From contig CAAECP010000088.1 in assembly GCA_900754385.1 (NCBI GenBank), forward strand, positions 1-5,425: a stretch of DNA of 5,425 nt, read 5' to 3'. The translations under genes were made by a program, and so were the position numbers. Positions 1-5,425 of the stretch are shown one piece after another. The DNA is from an uncultured Collinsella sp. GTDB lineage: Bacteria > Actinomycetota > Coriobacteriia > Coriobacteriales > Coriobacteriaceae. The notes under the pieces were generated by a model. The model was not told the DNA's origin. It did not search any database and worked only from the letters and a program-made list of their open reading frames with translations. Positions within the stretch are counted from its first letter, which is position 1. Each line of letters begins with the position of its first letter.

Positions 1-7
1 CGCAAGA

Positions 8-61
8 GTCCAAAACCGGGGTCTGGTCGGCAGACCTCATTTTTTCACCGCACTTCCGAGT
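8..61 (+). repeat. Dispersed hairpin repeat, copy A
   Basis: This segment aligns without gaps to 2354-2407, with 41 of 54 bases identical. The resemblance may continue to the window edge, since CGC at 1-3 matches CGC at 2347-2349. Its core is a stem-loop (20-36) followed by a T-run and the sequence CACCG. Stem positions are largely preserved in the second copy, which suggests a structured element rather than chance similarity. The two copies bracket the ATPase/RloB gene pair. Whether this is a genome-wide family in the host is an inference that I could not search. Confidence 0.7.
20..45 (+). terminator. Terminator-like hairpin inside repeat copy A
   Basis: GGTCTG (20-25) and CAGACC (31-36) form a perfect 6-bp stem with a 5-base loop. 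A run of six T (40-45) begins three bases after the stem. This is the shape of a Rho-independent terminator on the plus strand and could end a gene lying upstream of the window. The stem is short, and the same element recurs as a repeat with a weaker stem at 2366-2382, so termination may be incidental to its repeat nature. Confidence 0.45.
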
Positions 62-236
62 TCACCTGTCGATAATATGCGGCAGCCTCTGGAATCCCCG
101 AGCACAACGGCTTTTCCGCATAAAGTATCCGCAGGTAGAAGCATTGCGGCATTCCGGAGCGCTCGGCACGCCAGGGATTTGCCACATACTTCTAAGTTTT
201 GGGCCTTGTATCCTTTGCTCCAGATGCTGCAAACAC
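62..236. other. Non-coding stretch without recognised content
   Basis: No gene, RNA or repeat that I recognise lies between repeat copy A and the rloA-like promoter. One plus-strand frame stays open from position 2 to a stop at 242-244, but it has no credible start or ribosome site. Its first part is simply the translated repeat. GC content falls toward the 3' end of the stretch, just before the AT-rich promoter region. Confidence 0.5.
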
Positions 237-264
237 TTGATTGATGCTATTTAAAGTCTATAAT
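237..264 (+). promoter_or_regulatory. Sigma70-type promoter of the rloA-like/rloB operon
   Basis: A perfect -10 box TATAAT (259-264) lies 16 bases downstream of TTGATT (237-242), which matches four of six positions of the -35 consensus. Transcription would start near 271. The surrounding 60 bases are markedly AT-rich compared with the genes on either side. The promoter overlaps the earliest in-frame start codons (TTG 241, ATG 244), which excludes them as translation starts if this promoter is used. Confidence 0.65.
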
Positions 265-318
265 CAAATAAAAACTCTGATATACCTTTTCAAAACAATG
301 AAAGGAATGTTGAGTGCC

Positions 319-1536
319 ATGCTTTGCCAGTTCACCTTTAAAAACTATCGGTCCTATCGCGACGAGGCGGAGCTTTCCATGCAGGCGACGCCGATGAAGG
401 AGTTTGAGCGTTCCCTCATCGAGTGTCCAGACGGGCAAAGTTTCCTTCCGGTGGCTGCGGTGTACGGGCCCAACGCCGGCGGTAAATCTAACCTGCTCGA
501 GGCTCTCGATTACGTTCGTTCGGCGGTGGCCAGACCGATCAGATTACTGTCTTCCAGCGCTGATGCGCCAGAGGGTGATCGTCCTTCGATACCCCGTTGT
601 TCGGCGTTTGAGTTCGATGACGTGTCTGCTGCCGAGCCCACCGAGTTCGAGCTCTATTACCGCGCGGGTGAGCATGAGTACCGCTATGTTCTGTCTGTAC
701 ACGCCGATGAGATCGTGTCCGAGGGGCTGTGGCGGCGTAAATTGGGAGCGTCGCGTACGGCGATGCTGTTCGAGCGCGAGGATACAAAGGTTGAACTCGG
801 CCCCACACTGCGTAAGCTTGTGACGGCTGCGAGGTTCAACCCGAGCCTGCCATACCTATCGTTCCTTTGCATCAACTTCGAAGCGCCGGTGGTCCAGGAG
901 GCGGCTAGCTGGTTTCTCGACGCTGTGTTTCTCAACTACAACAGTTCCTACCTGGAGCGGATGCTCGAGCAAATGCTCGACGAGGGCGACTCGCGCGAGG
1001 TCACGCGTTTCCTGCGCGCCGTTGATGTGCGTATCGATGGCTTCAGAGTGGAGAGAGCGCCGGAGTGGCGCGGCCAGCGCGTCTTCGTGAGGCACGAGGT
1101 GGGCGGCAAGGCGTACGAGCTGCGTTTATCCGAGGAATCTGCCGGAACCCAGAAGCTCATGGGGTTGGCTGCGTATCTGATGACAGCGCTTGAGCGTGGT
1201 GGCACCGTTGTGGTAGACGAGCTCGACGCCAAACTGCACCCGAAACTTCTTCGCTATGTGATTCTGTTGTTTAAGGATCCTGAGGTCAACAAGAGTGGCG
1301 CGCAGCTCATCTTCTCGTCCCAGGATGTGTCAACCATGCGAAACGATGTGTTCCGCCGTGACGAGATATGGTTCGCTGCGCGCGGCGAGAGGGAGGCGAG
1401 CCAACTGTGGTCTCTCGCCGACATCCACGAGGCAAACGGCAATCTGGTAAGCAAGAACGCGGCTTTCGACAAGCAATACCTGTCCGGTCGCTACGGCGCC
1501 GATCCGTATCTCACCCGCATCGAGGAGTGGGATTAG
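319..1536 (+). CDS. AAA/ABC-like ATPase, RloA/AbiLi-like defence ATPase
   Basis: Predicted 405-residue cytoplasmic ATPase. The N-terminus (MLCQFTFKNYRSYRDE) is typical of OLD/RecF-like AAA_15/AAA_21 proteins. Walker A is GPNAGGKS (residues 50-57). A signature-like ESAGTQK lies at 273-279, and Walker B VVVDELDAKLHP at 297-308 supplies D300 and E301. The C-terminus (RDEIWFAARGE, then YLSGRYGADPYL) fits the abortive-infection ATPase class. The usual switch histidine appears to be Q335 (SSQD). I chose ATG 319 because the family fold begins there, AAAGGA (301-306) lies 12 bases upstream, and the promoter overlaps earlier codons; ATG 298 and 307 remain possible. It ends one base before the RloB-family gene. 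Families of this kind pair with a nuclease-like partner and are thought to sense infection and trigger it. That role is inferred here; the ATPase family call is firm. Confidence 0.85.
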   Translation: MLCQFTFKNYRSYRDEAELSMQATPMKEFERSLIECPDGQSFLPVAAVYGPNAGGKSNLLEALDYVRSAVARPIRLLSSSADAPEGDRPSIPRCSAFEFDDVSAAEPTEFELYYRAGEHEYRYVLSVHADEIVSEGLWRRKLGASRTAMLFEREDTKVELGPTLRKLVTAARFNPSLPYLSFLCINFEAPVVQEAASWFLDAVFLNYNSSYLERMLEQMLDEGDSREVTRFLRAVDVRIDGFRVERAPEWRGQRVFVRHEVGGKAYELRLSEESAGTQKLMGLAAYLMTALERGGTVVVDELDAKLHPKLLRYVILLFKDPEVNKSGAQLIFSSQDVSTMRNDVFRRDEIWFAARGEREASQLWSLADIHEANGNLVSKNAAFDKQYLSGRYGADPYLTRIEEWD

Positions 1537-1537
1537 C

Positions 1538-2236
1538 ATGGTGGCGAAGAAGTCGAAGGGCTGGCGTAGTGGCAAGCGCGAGGGCCTCTCGCGCATGGTT
1601 CAGATGACGCGTCATCTTGTAGTGAGCGAGGGCAAGGAGACCGAGCCTCGCTACTTTGAGGGCGTGCGTGCGGCGTTGGGCGCGGCGAACGAGCGCAAGG
1701 TTGCCATTGTCGTTAAGGGGACCGGCAGACACACGCTTGACCTGCTTGACTTCGCCGTCGAACACTGTCGCTATGCGCCCGAGACGTTCGATCACGTGTG
1801 GCTCGTGTATGACAAGGATGACTTTCCTGCGTCCGACTTTGATGCGATGAAGCGCAAATGTGACGAGCTCTCCGATGGTTCGAGGACCTTCCATGCGTTG
1901 TGGTCGAACCCCTGCTTCGAGCTGTGGCCGCTTTTGCACTTTCGCTACACGACCGCGCATATGTCCGCGTCCGACTGCCAGCATGCCCTCGCGCAGGAGA
2001 TGTCGAAGAACTTGGGCATCGAGTACCGCAAGAACCTGGACGGGATGTTTGGGGCAGTGGATGATAGGCGAGGCGAAGCATTGGAGCGTGCTGGGCGCCT
2101 CGTCGCGTACCATAGGGAACTGGGTAACATTAAGCCATCTGCGCAAAACCCTGCACCCCCAGGTGGGCGAAATTTTCGATGTAATCGGGCCGTATCTGGT
2201 TGGCTAGGCGAGTCGCTGGATTGGCTTTCCGGTTAG
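1538..2236 (+). CDS. RloB-family protein (TOPRIM-like), probable C-terminal frameshift
   Basis: The open frame gives 232 residues. Family marks are clear. The N-terminal strand carries SEGKETEPRYF (residues 30-40) with the likely catalytic glutamate E31. YDKDDF (91-96) supplies acidic D92, D94 and D95, and WSNPCFELWPLLHF (122-135) is the RloB hallmark. The acidic residues suggest a metal-dependent TOPRIM-like nuclease; the activity is inferred. GAGGAG (1522-1527) lies 10 bases before the ATG, and the start is one base after the ATPase stop, so the two are translationally linked as in AbiL-like and other ATPase/nuclease modules. After NPAP (204-207) the frame enters an unlikely tail. Dropping one C from the C5 run at 2156-2160 gives NPAPQVGEIFDVIGPYLVG with a stop at 2205-2207, a 222-residue protein with a family-like end. 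This is either a real mutation or a sequencing error. The catalytic motifs are upstream and intact. Confidence 0.82.
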   Translation: MVAKKSKGWRSGKREGLSRMVQMTRHLVVSEGKETEPRYFEGVRAALGAANERKVAIVVKGTGRHTLDLLDFAVEHCRYAPETFDHVWLVYDKDDFPASDFDAMKRKCDELSDGSRTFHALWSNPCFELWPLLHFRYTTAHMSASDCQHALAQEMSKNLGIEYRKNLDGMFGAVDDRRGEALERAGRLVAYHRELGNIKPSAQNPAPPGGRNFRCNRAVSGWLGESLDWLSG

Positions 2237-2283
2237 TGCGATTGGCGGATTGTACTGCGCTATTGCGAGTCCGGTGCGTAGGA

Positions 2284-2335
2284 GAAGTGCGGGGAAAATC
2301 GAAACTCGCCGAGCGCACATCGATTTTTGCCAACA
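2284..2335 (-). repeat. Inverted partial copy C of the hairpin repeat
   Basis: Read on the minus strand, 2284-2298 gives TTTTCCCCGCACTTC, which matches 14 of 15 bases of copy A at 42-56. Further minus-strand matches include TCGGC at the loop position and CAAAA at the far end, with one small gap needed. It is thus in opposite orientation to copies A and B and lies just upstream of B. The outer limits are uncertain because similarity fades away from the T-run. Confidence 0.45.
2295..2328 (+). other. AT-rich inverted repeat, possible terminator after rloB
   Basis: AAAATCGA (2295-2302) is perfectly complementary to TCGATTTT (2320-2327), with a 17-base gap and one further T. An alternative stem GTGCG (2287-2291) with CGCAC (2314-2318) overlaps it, so the two stems would compete or interlock. 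A stem of the A-tract/T-tract kind could act as a weak, possibly bidirectional terminator after the RloB gene. It is also the hairpin of repeat copy C, so its role is unproven. Confidence 0.35.
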
Positions 2336-2353
2336 AAACTGCAGGTCGCGGAT

Positions 2354-2407
2354 GCCCAAAACAGGGGACTGTTTGACAGATCTCGGTTTTTCACCGTACC
2401 CCCGATT
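2354..2407 (+). repeat. Dispersed hairpin repeat, copy B
   Basis: Direct repeat of 8-61, 41 of 54 bases identical with no gaps. The equivalent stem is GGACTG (2366-2371) against CAGATC (2377-2382): four Watson-Crick pairs, one G-T pair and one A-A mismatch. It is followed by five T (2387-2391) and CACCG. A second small stem CGGT/ACCG (2384-2387, 2393-2396) flanks the T-run. It lies between the RloB gene and the pelD-like promoter. Confidence 0.7.
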
Positions 2408-2488
2408 GGGTGCGCATTTAGCACCCTCGATGTCCCCACATTCCCTAAAAAAGTTCTTAAAACAGCCTTAAAGGCGCCTTGGCTCGCG

Positions 2489-2519
2489 TTGACAGCGTAC
2501 AATACGCATGTTTGACTAT
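2489..2519 (+). promoter_or_regulatory. Candidate promoter of the pel-like operon
   Basis: A perfect -35 hexamer TTGACA (2489-2494) is followed after 19 bases by GACTAT (2514-2519), which keeps the conserved A and T of a -10 box but is weak. No better -10 sits at 16-18 bases. TACAAT (2498-2503) is a good -10 sequence but lies too close to this -35 and has no clear -35 of its own. A weak core promoter would suit an activator-dependent operon, although that is inference. Confidence 0.45.
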
Positions 2520-2529
2520 GACAAATGTG
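2495..2529. promoter_or_regulatory. Two operator-like dyads in the pel-like promoter
   Basis: GCGTA (2495-2499) and TACGC (2503-2507) form a perfect inverted repeat around CAA, directly downstream of the -35 box. A second imperfect dyad follows: CATGTTTG (2507-2514) against CAAATGTG (2522-2529), matching at six of eight positions around a 7-base centre that covers the presumed -10 and start site. Either could bind a dimeric regulator. No specific regulator can be named from sequence. Confidence 0.35.
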
Positions 2530-2535
2530 GATTTT

Positions 2536-2545
2536 AGGGGAGGGG
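2536..2545 (+). promoter_or_regulatory. Strong ribosome binding site deciding the pelD-like start
   Basis: AGGGGAGGGG ends six bases before ATG 2552. It lies inside the longer open frame that begins at ATG 2525, so it argues that 2552, not 2525, is the true start. Confidence 0.8.
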
Positions 2546-2551
2546 TGCGCC

Positions 2552-4690
2552 ATGGAGGTGCTGGTTGTTGGCAACACCGCATATGTTGACGATGACTTTT
2601 GTGCCAAGGCGTTCCCCGGGGACCATGTCCAGGTTGTCGCCGCGCAGGACACGCGTCGCGACGAGTCGTCGCCCCATGCCTCGTGGAAAGAGCTTCTGCA
2701 GCACTTGGATCAGGCCTACGAGTTCGACTGCGTGGTCTACCTGTCTAATTACCTTACCCCGCATACCGATACCGTGGGCGATATCGAGCTACTACGTTCG
2801 GTCTTTCGCGCGTGCATGGGTCGCCGGATCCAGCTGTTGTATATAGCAGGTCCCGCAGGTGCCGAGGGTGCCGCCGATGCCGCGGGGCGAACGGGCAAGG
2901 GCATTATCGCGCGCGCAGCCAACGACCTTTGCCGCTACTACGCTGCTCGCGAGGGCGTTCAAACCAAGATCCTGCGCGTGCCGTTCCTGTATACCGCGTC
3001 TGCCGCGCTGGAGGACCCGTTTTTGGCGCCGCTGTTCGACGCGTGCTTAACCGGATCGGTTGCTCTACATGGCGCGGAGGATGCGGCGTTTCCCTTGCTG
3101 TGTGCCGAGGAGCTTGCGGTGCTGGTGCGCCGCATCTTCGATAGCTGGGATGGTAACTTTGAGACGCTCGACGTTGCCGATACCTTCCATCACACGGCGG
3201 GTGAGGTGGGCGACGCCCTCAAGGCACTGTTCCCCGGTCTTGCCGTTGCCTATGGCGATTCTGCCGGCTACGCCTTGCCTGCCAGCGACGTCGCTCGCGT
3301 GCGCTATGGCTGGTTTCAGCGCTACGACTTGCTGCGCGATCTTTCGACCATTCAAGCGCGTTGGGATGCTGGCCGCGCAAAGAAGGTTAACCCCTTGCGC
3401 GCCGCCATCGACCGCATCCAGATGTGCACGCTGCCTATTAAATGCCTGGAGACGGCAGCCGCCTGGGTTCTGTTCGAGGTGCTGGAGCATCTGTTCTCAC
3501 AATCGGCCCAGCTCAACGTGCTCGATTATCGCCTGCTCTACGTGGTGCTGATCGGCACGCTGTATGGCTTGGACTTTGGCCTGGTTGCGGCGCTGCTGGC
3601 GTCGGTGGGTTTGGCCGCGAGCTACTTTACCCAGTATGGCTATACCTTCCAGGGCCTGTTCTACGAGCCGTCCAACTGGTTGCCGTTTATTGCGTACTTT
3701 GTGGTGGGTGCCGTGTGCGGCTATGTGCAGCTGCGCAACAGCGAAGCCATTAGGGCGGAGCGCGATCAAAACGAGCTCGTGCGCAACCGCAATACGTTCC
3801 TTACGCAGCTCTACCACGACGCGATCGAGGACAAGCGCGCGTACAGGCGCCAGATCGTGGGTCGCCACGACAGCTTTGGCAAGATCTTTGCGGTGACGCA
3901 GGAGCTCGACGTGCTCAACCCACGCGACATCTATCGCAAGTGCTGCGAGCTTTTGGGCGAGATCCTCGAGAACGATTTCGTGGCGATCTACCATGTTTCG
4001 GGCGGGGCATTTGCACGCCTGGTGGCAGCAAGTCCCGCGATTGCCGAAGATGCCGCACGCTCGCTCACGCTTGAGCAGCTTGCACCTCTTTTGGGCGACG
4101 GGGGTCGTTCGAACCTGTGGGTGAACCGCGAGCTGACGCCGGGGCTTCCCATGTTTGGATATGTGATCGAGCGCGACGGGGCACCCGCCGTGTTGATCCT
4201 TGTACGTAGTGCGGCCGAAAACCAAATGACCCTCTATTATCAAAACCTGTTCCGCATCTTGTGCGGGCTGGTCGAAAGCGCGCTAGGCCGTGCCTTTGAC
4301 TACGAGGCGGTGGCGCAGGATAAACGCTGCGTTGACGGCACTTGCGTGCTCAAGCAGGCTGCCTTTGGCCAAGAGCTCGCGGCGGAGCAGGCGCTGGCAG
4401 ATAGCAAGATGGGGAGTTTTTTGCTCCTGCGCGTGGTACCGGGCATGGAGCCTGTCGGCGAGCTGGTGGGCGCAATTGGGTCGGCAATCCGCGAGAGCGA
4501 CGCGGCGGGCTTGGTCGACGGCGACGTGCTCTACCTGCTTATGCGCCAGGCAAAGGCGTGCGATCTGCCCATTATCCGCGAGCGCCTGAGCGCAAAGCAG
4601 ATTGCGGTGGAGCCCGTCGATGGCGAGGACATCGTGGCGTTGCTGCAGCACATCTCTTACACCGGTGACGGTGAGGGGGGTGCCGCTTGA
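2552..4690 (+). CDS. PelD-like cyclic-di-GMP receptor with N-terminal SDR-like domain
   Basis: Predicted 712-residue inner-membrane protein. Residues 1-260 resemble an SDR/epimerase (MEVLVVGN start, LRVPFLY at 141-147, SDVARVRYGW at 245-254). However, the glycine-rich nucleotide motif is degenerate and the YxxxK site reads about KGIIA (116-120), so it is probably not catalytic. Four membrane segments follow (about 296-315, 326-340, 342-359, 376-394), then a charged, possibly coiled linker (395-435), a GAF-like domain (about 455-580) and a degenerate GGDEF domain (about 600-700). The active-site motif has become DGDVL (656-660), but the inhibitory-site motif RESD (647-650) is intact, exactly five residues upstream. 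Known PelD proteins share the membrane-GAF-degenerate GGDEF plan and bind cyclic-di-GMP at RxxD to switch on Pel polysaccharide synthesis. Pseudomonas PelD is near 455 residues, so the SDR-like part is the addition. The next gene is PelE-like and overlaps by four bases. Confidence 0.82.
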   Translation: MEVLVVGNTAYVDDDFCAKAFPGDHVQVVAAQDTRRDESSPHASWKELLQHLDQAYEFDCVVYLSNYLTPHTDTVGDIELLRSVFRACMGRRIQLLYIAGPAGAEGAADAAGRTGKGIIARAANDLCRYYAAREGVQTKILRVPFLYTASAALEDPFLAPLFDACLTGSVALHGAEDAAFPLLCAEELAVLVRRIFDSWDGNFETLDVADTFHHTAGEVGDALKALFPGLAVAYGDSAGYALPASDVARVRYGWFQRYDLLRDLSTIQARWDAGRAKKVNPLRAAIDRIQMCTLPIKCLETAAAWVLFEVLEHLFSQSAQLNVLDYRLLYVVLIGTLYGLDFGLVAALLASVGLAASYFTQYGYTFQGLFYEPSNWLPFIAYFVVGAVCGYVQLRNSEAIRAERDQNELVRNRNTFLTQLYHDAIEDKRAYRRQIVGRHDSFGKIFAVTQELDVLNPRDIYRKCCELLGEILENDFVAIYHVSGGAFARLVAASPAIAEDAARSLTLEQLAPLLGDGGRSNLWVNRELTPGLPMFGYVIERDGAPAVLILVRSAAENQMTLYYQNLFRILCGLVESALGRAFDYEAVAQDKRCVDGTCVLKQAAFGQELAAEQALADSKMGSFLLLRVVPGMEPVGELVGAIGSAIRESDAAGLVDGDVLYLLMRQAKACDLPIIRERLSAKQIAVEPVDGEDIVALLQHISYTGDGEGGAA
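4673..4680 (+). promoter_or_regulatory. Ribosome binding site for the TTG-start pelE-like gene
   Basis: GAGGGGGG lies inside the end of the pelD-like gene, six bases before TTG 4687. An in-frame stop (TGA 4672-4674) leaves TTG 4687 as the first usable start codon, so this site fixes the start. Confidence 0.75.
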
Positions 4691-5425
4691 TCTCGCTTGT
4701 CGTTGCTGCCGTCTTGCTGCTGATTCATGCGCTGGTTTGCCTGATGCTGTGGACGCTCATGAAGCTGGGCCTGCTGCCGGTGCGCGGACACATGCTGGCT
4801 GTGATAGTGCTGGTGCCGCTGTGGGGCCCGTTGCTGGTGGTTCTGCTATCGGTCCGCAGCGCGGTGTTTGGCGAGGGGCTGAAAGAGTCTGCGCTGGAGT
4901 CGCTGCGCTTTAACGACGACCTGCATCGCAGCATTCTGGTGCACGACCGTGACGCCGATGCGGGCGTGGTCCCGCTCGAGGAGGCGCTTATCGTCAACGA
5001 CCCGGCATACCGGCGCCGCCTAATGCTCTCTATGCTCACCGAGGAGCCCGACGCGTACCTGGCGCAGCTGCAGGCGGCTAAGCTTAACGACGACGTTGAG
5101 GTGGCGCACTATGCCGCGACGGCGGTGGCGCAGATCTCCAAGGAGTCCGACCTTAAACTGCAGCAGCTGGAGCGCGCCTTTAAGACGGACCCGAGCGCGC
5201 AAAACCTCAACGAATACTGTGATTTTCTTGGTGAATACTTGGGCTCGGGCTTGGCTGAGGGGCGCGTTGCTCAGATTCAGCGTCAACAGTACGCGCGCCT
5301 GCTTGCGCGTCGCTGCGAGCGCGAGGATACCCTTGAGCTGCGCATTCGATACGCGACGGCGCTGGCCGATGTCGGACAGATCGACGAGGCGCAGGCCGTG
5401 ACCGACCAGCTGGTGCTCGACGTGC
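4687..5425 (+). CDS. PelE-like membrane/TPR protein, truncated by window end
   Basis: The frame is open from TTG 4687 to the window edge (246 full codons, no stop). Two hydrophobic helices lie at about residues 2-25 and 36-57, separated by a short KLGLLPVRGH loop, so the protein is a small membrane anchor with a soluble remainder. Residues 97-150 carry PelE-like features: PLEEALIVNDPAYRRRLML, then NDDVEVAHYAATAVAQ. Helical repeats follow, with a clear TPR-like unit at about 215-246 (YATALADVGQIDEAQAV). Known PelE proteins are two-helix TPR scaffolds that join PelD, PelF and PelG in the inner-membrane Pel synthase. The TTGA overlap with the pelD-like stop implies coupled translation. ATG 4744 would cut away most of the first membrane helix and is less likely. 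The PelE assignment rests on position, topology and motif resemblance; the C-terminus is not visible. Confidence 0.75.
   Translation, partial: MISLVVAAVLLLIHALVCLMLWTLMKLGLLPVRGHMLAVIVLVPLWGPLLVVLLSVRSAVFGEGLKESALESLRFNDDLHRSILVHDRDADAGVVPLEEALIVNDPAYRRRLMLSMLTEEPDAYLAQLQAAKLNDDVEVAHYAATAVAQISKESDLKLQQLERAFKTDPSAQNLNEYCDFLGEYLGSGLAEGRVAQIQRQQYARLLARRCEREDTLELRIRYATALADVGQIDEAQAVTDQLVLDV

Noticed and set aside
2..244. Open plus-strand frame of about 80 codons at the window start
   Set aside because: It has no convincing start codon or ribosome site, its first part is the translated repeat, and the composition is not protein-like. The similar peptide from the frame at 2327-2515 arises only because copy B repeats the DNA.
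1511..2146. 211-codon minus-strand frame opposite the RloB gene
   Set aside because: It is an antisense shadow of a GC-rich gene; the plus strand carries clear RloB motifs and a Shine-Dalgarno sequence.
2156..2160. C5 run as a phase-variation switch of RloB
   Set aside because: Five bases is short for slippage-driven phase variation, so a single mutation or sequencing error is more likely without population data.
2208..2271. Short repeated words (GATTGGC twice, GCGAGTC twice) after RloB
   Set aside because: Seven-base matches in a short GC-rich stretch can arise by chance, and they form no regular array.
2237..2551. Possible cyclic-di-GMP riboswitch in the pel-like leader
   Set aside because: I could not find the conserved GEMM-type core or a plausible expression platform; the structured parts are explained by the repeats and lie upstream of the presumed promoter.
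3497..4243. 248-codon minus-strand frame opposite the pelD-like gene
   Set aside because: It is antisense to membrane and GAF segments with good family features, and its own translation shows no recognisable domain.

Overview
The window looks like chromosomal DNA from a high-GC Gram-positive gut actinobacterium. I favour the Coriobacteriia, most likely Collinsella. This rests on codon use, strong Shine-Dalgarno sequences, the protein families present and the style of the intergenic repeats; it is an inference and was not searched.

Layout. Positions 1-236 are non-coding and open with a hairpin-containing repeat followed by a T-run. An AT-rich promoter (237-264) precedes a two-gene module. The first gene (319-1536) is an AAA/ABC-like ATPase of the RloA/AbiLi-like class. 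The second (1538-2236) is an RloB-family protein with TOPRIM-like motifs. They are one base apart and resemble two-gene anti-phage ATPase plus nuclease modules. The RloB reading frame appears shifted near its C-terminus by one extra C in a C5 run (2156-2160). With one C fewer, the frame ends at 2207 with a family-like tail.

Positions 2237-2551 are intergenic. They hold an inverted partial copy and then a direct copy of the repeat seen at the window start, so related repeats flank the ATPase/RloB module. They also hold a candidate promoter with operator-like dyads.

From 2552 onward a different operon begins. Its first gene (2552-4690) is a fusion of an SDR/epimerase-like domain, four membrane segments, a GAF-like domain and a degenerate GGDEF domain. 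The degenerate GGDEF domain keeps an intact RxxD cyclic-di-GMP inhibitory site, which is the architecture of PelD with an extra N-terminal domain. It overlaps by four bases a gene that starts with TTG at 4687 and runs off the window. That gene has two membrane helices followed by TPR-like helices, matching PelE. The pair is the likely start of a Gram-positive pel-type exopolysaccharide operon, in which PelD senses cyclic-di-GMP and PelE helps assemble the membrane synthase complex. The polymerase and transport genes (pelF, pelG) would lie beyond the window.

The two modules are co-oriented but separated by over 300 bases and have separate promoters. I see no evidence that they act together.
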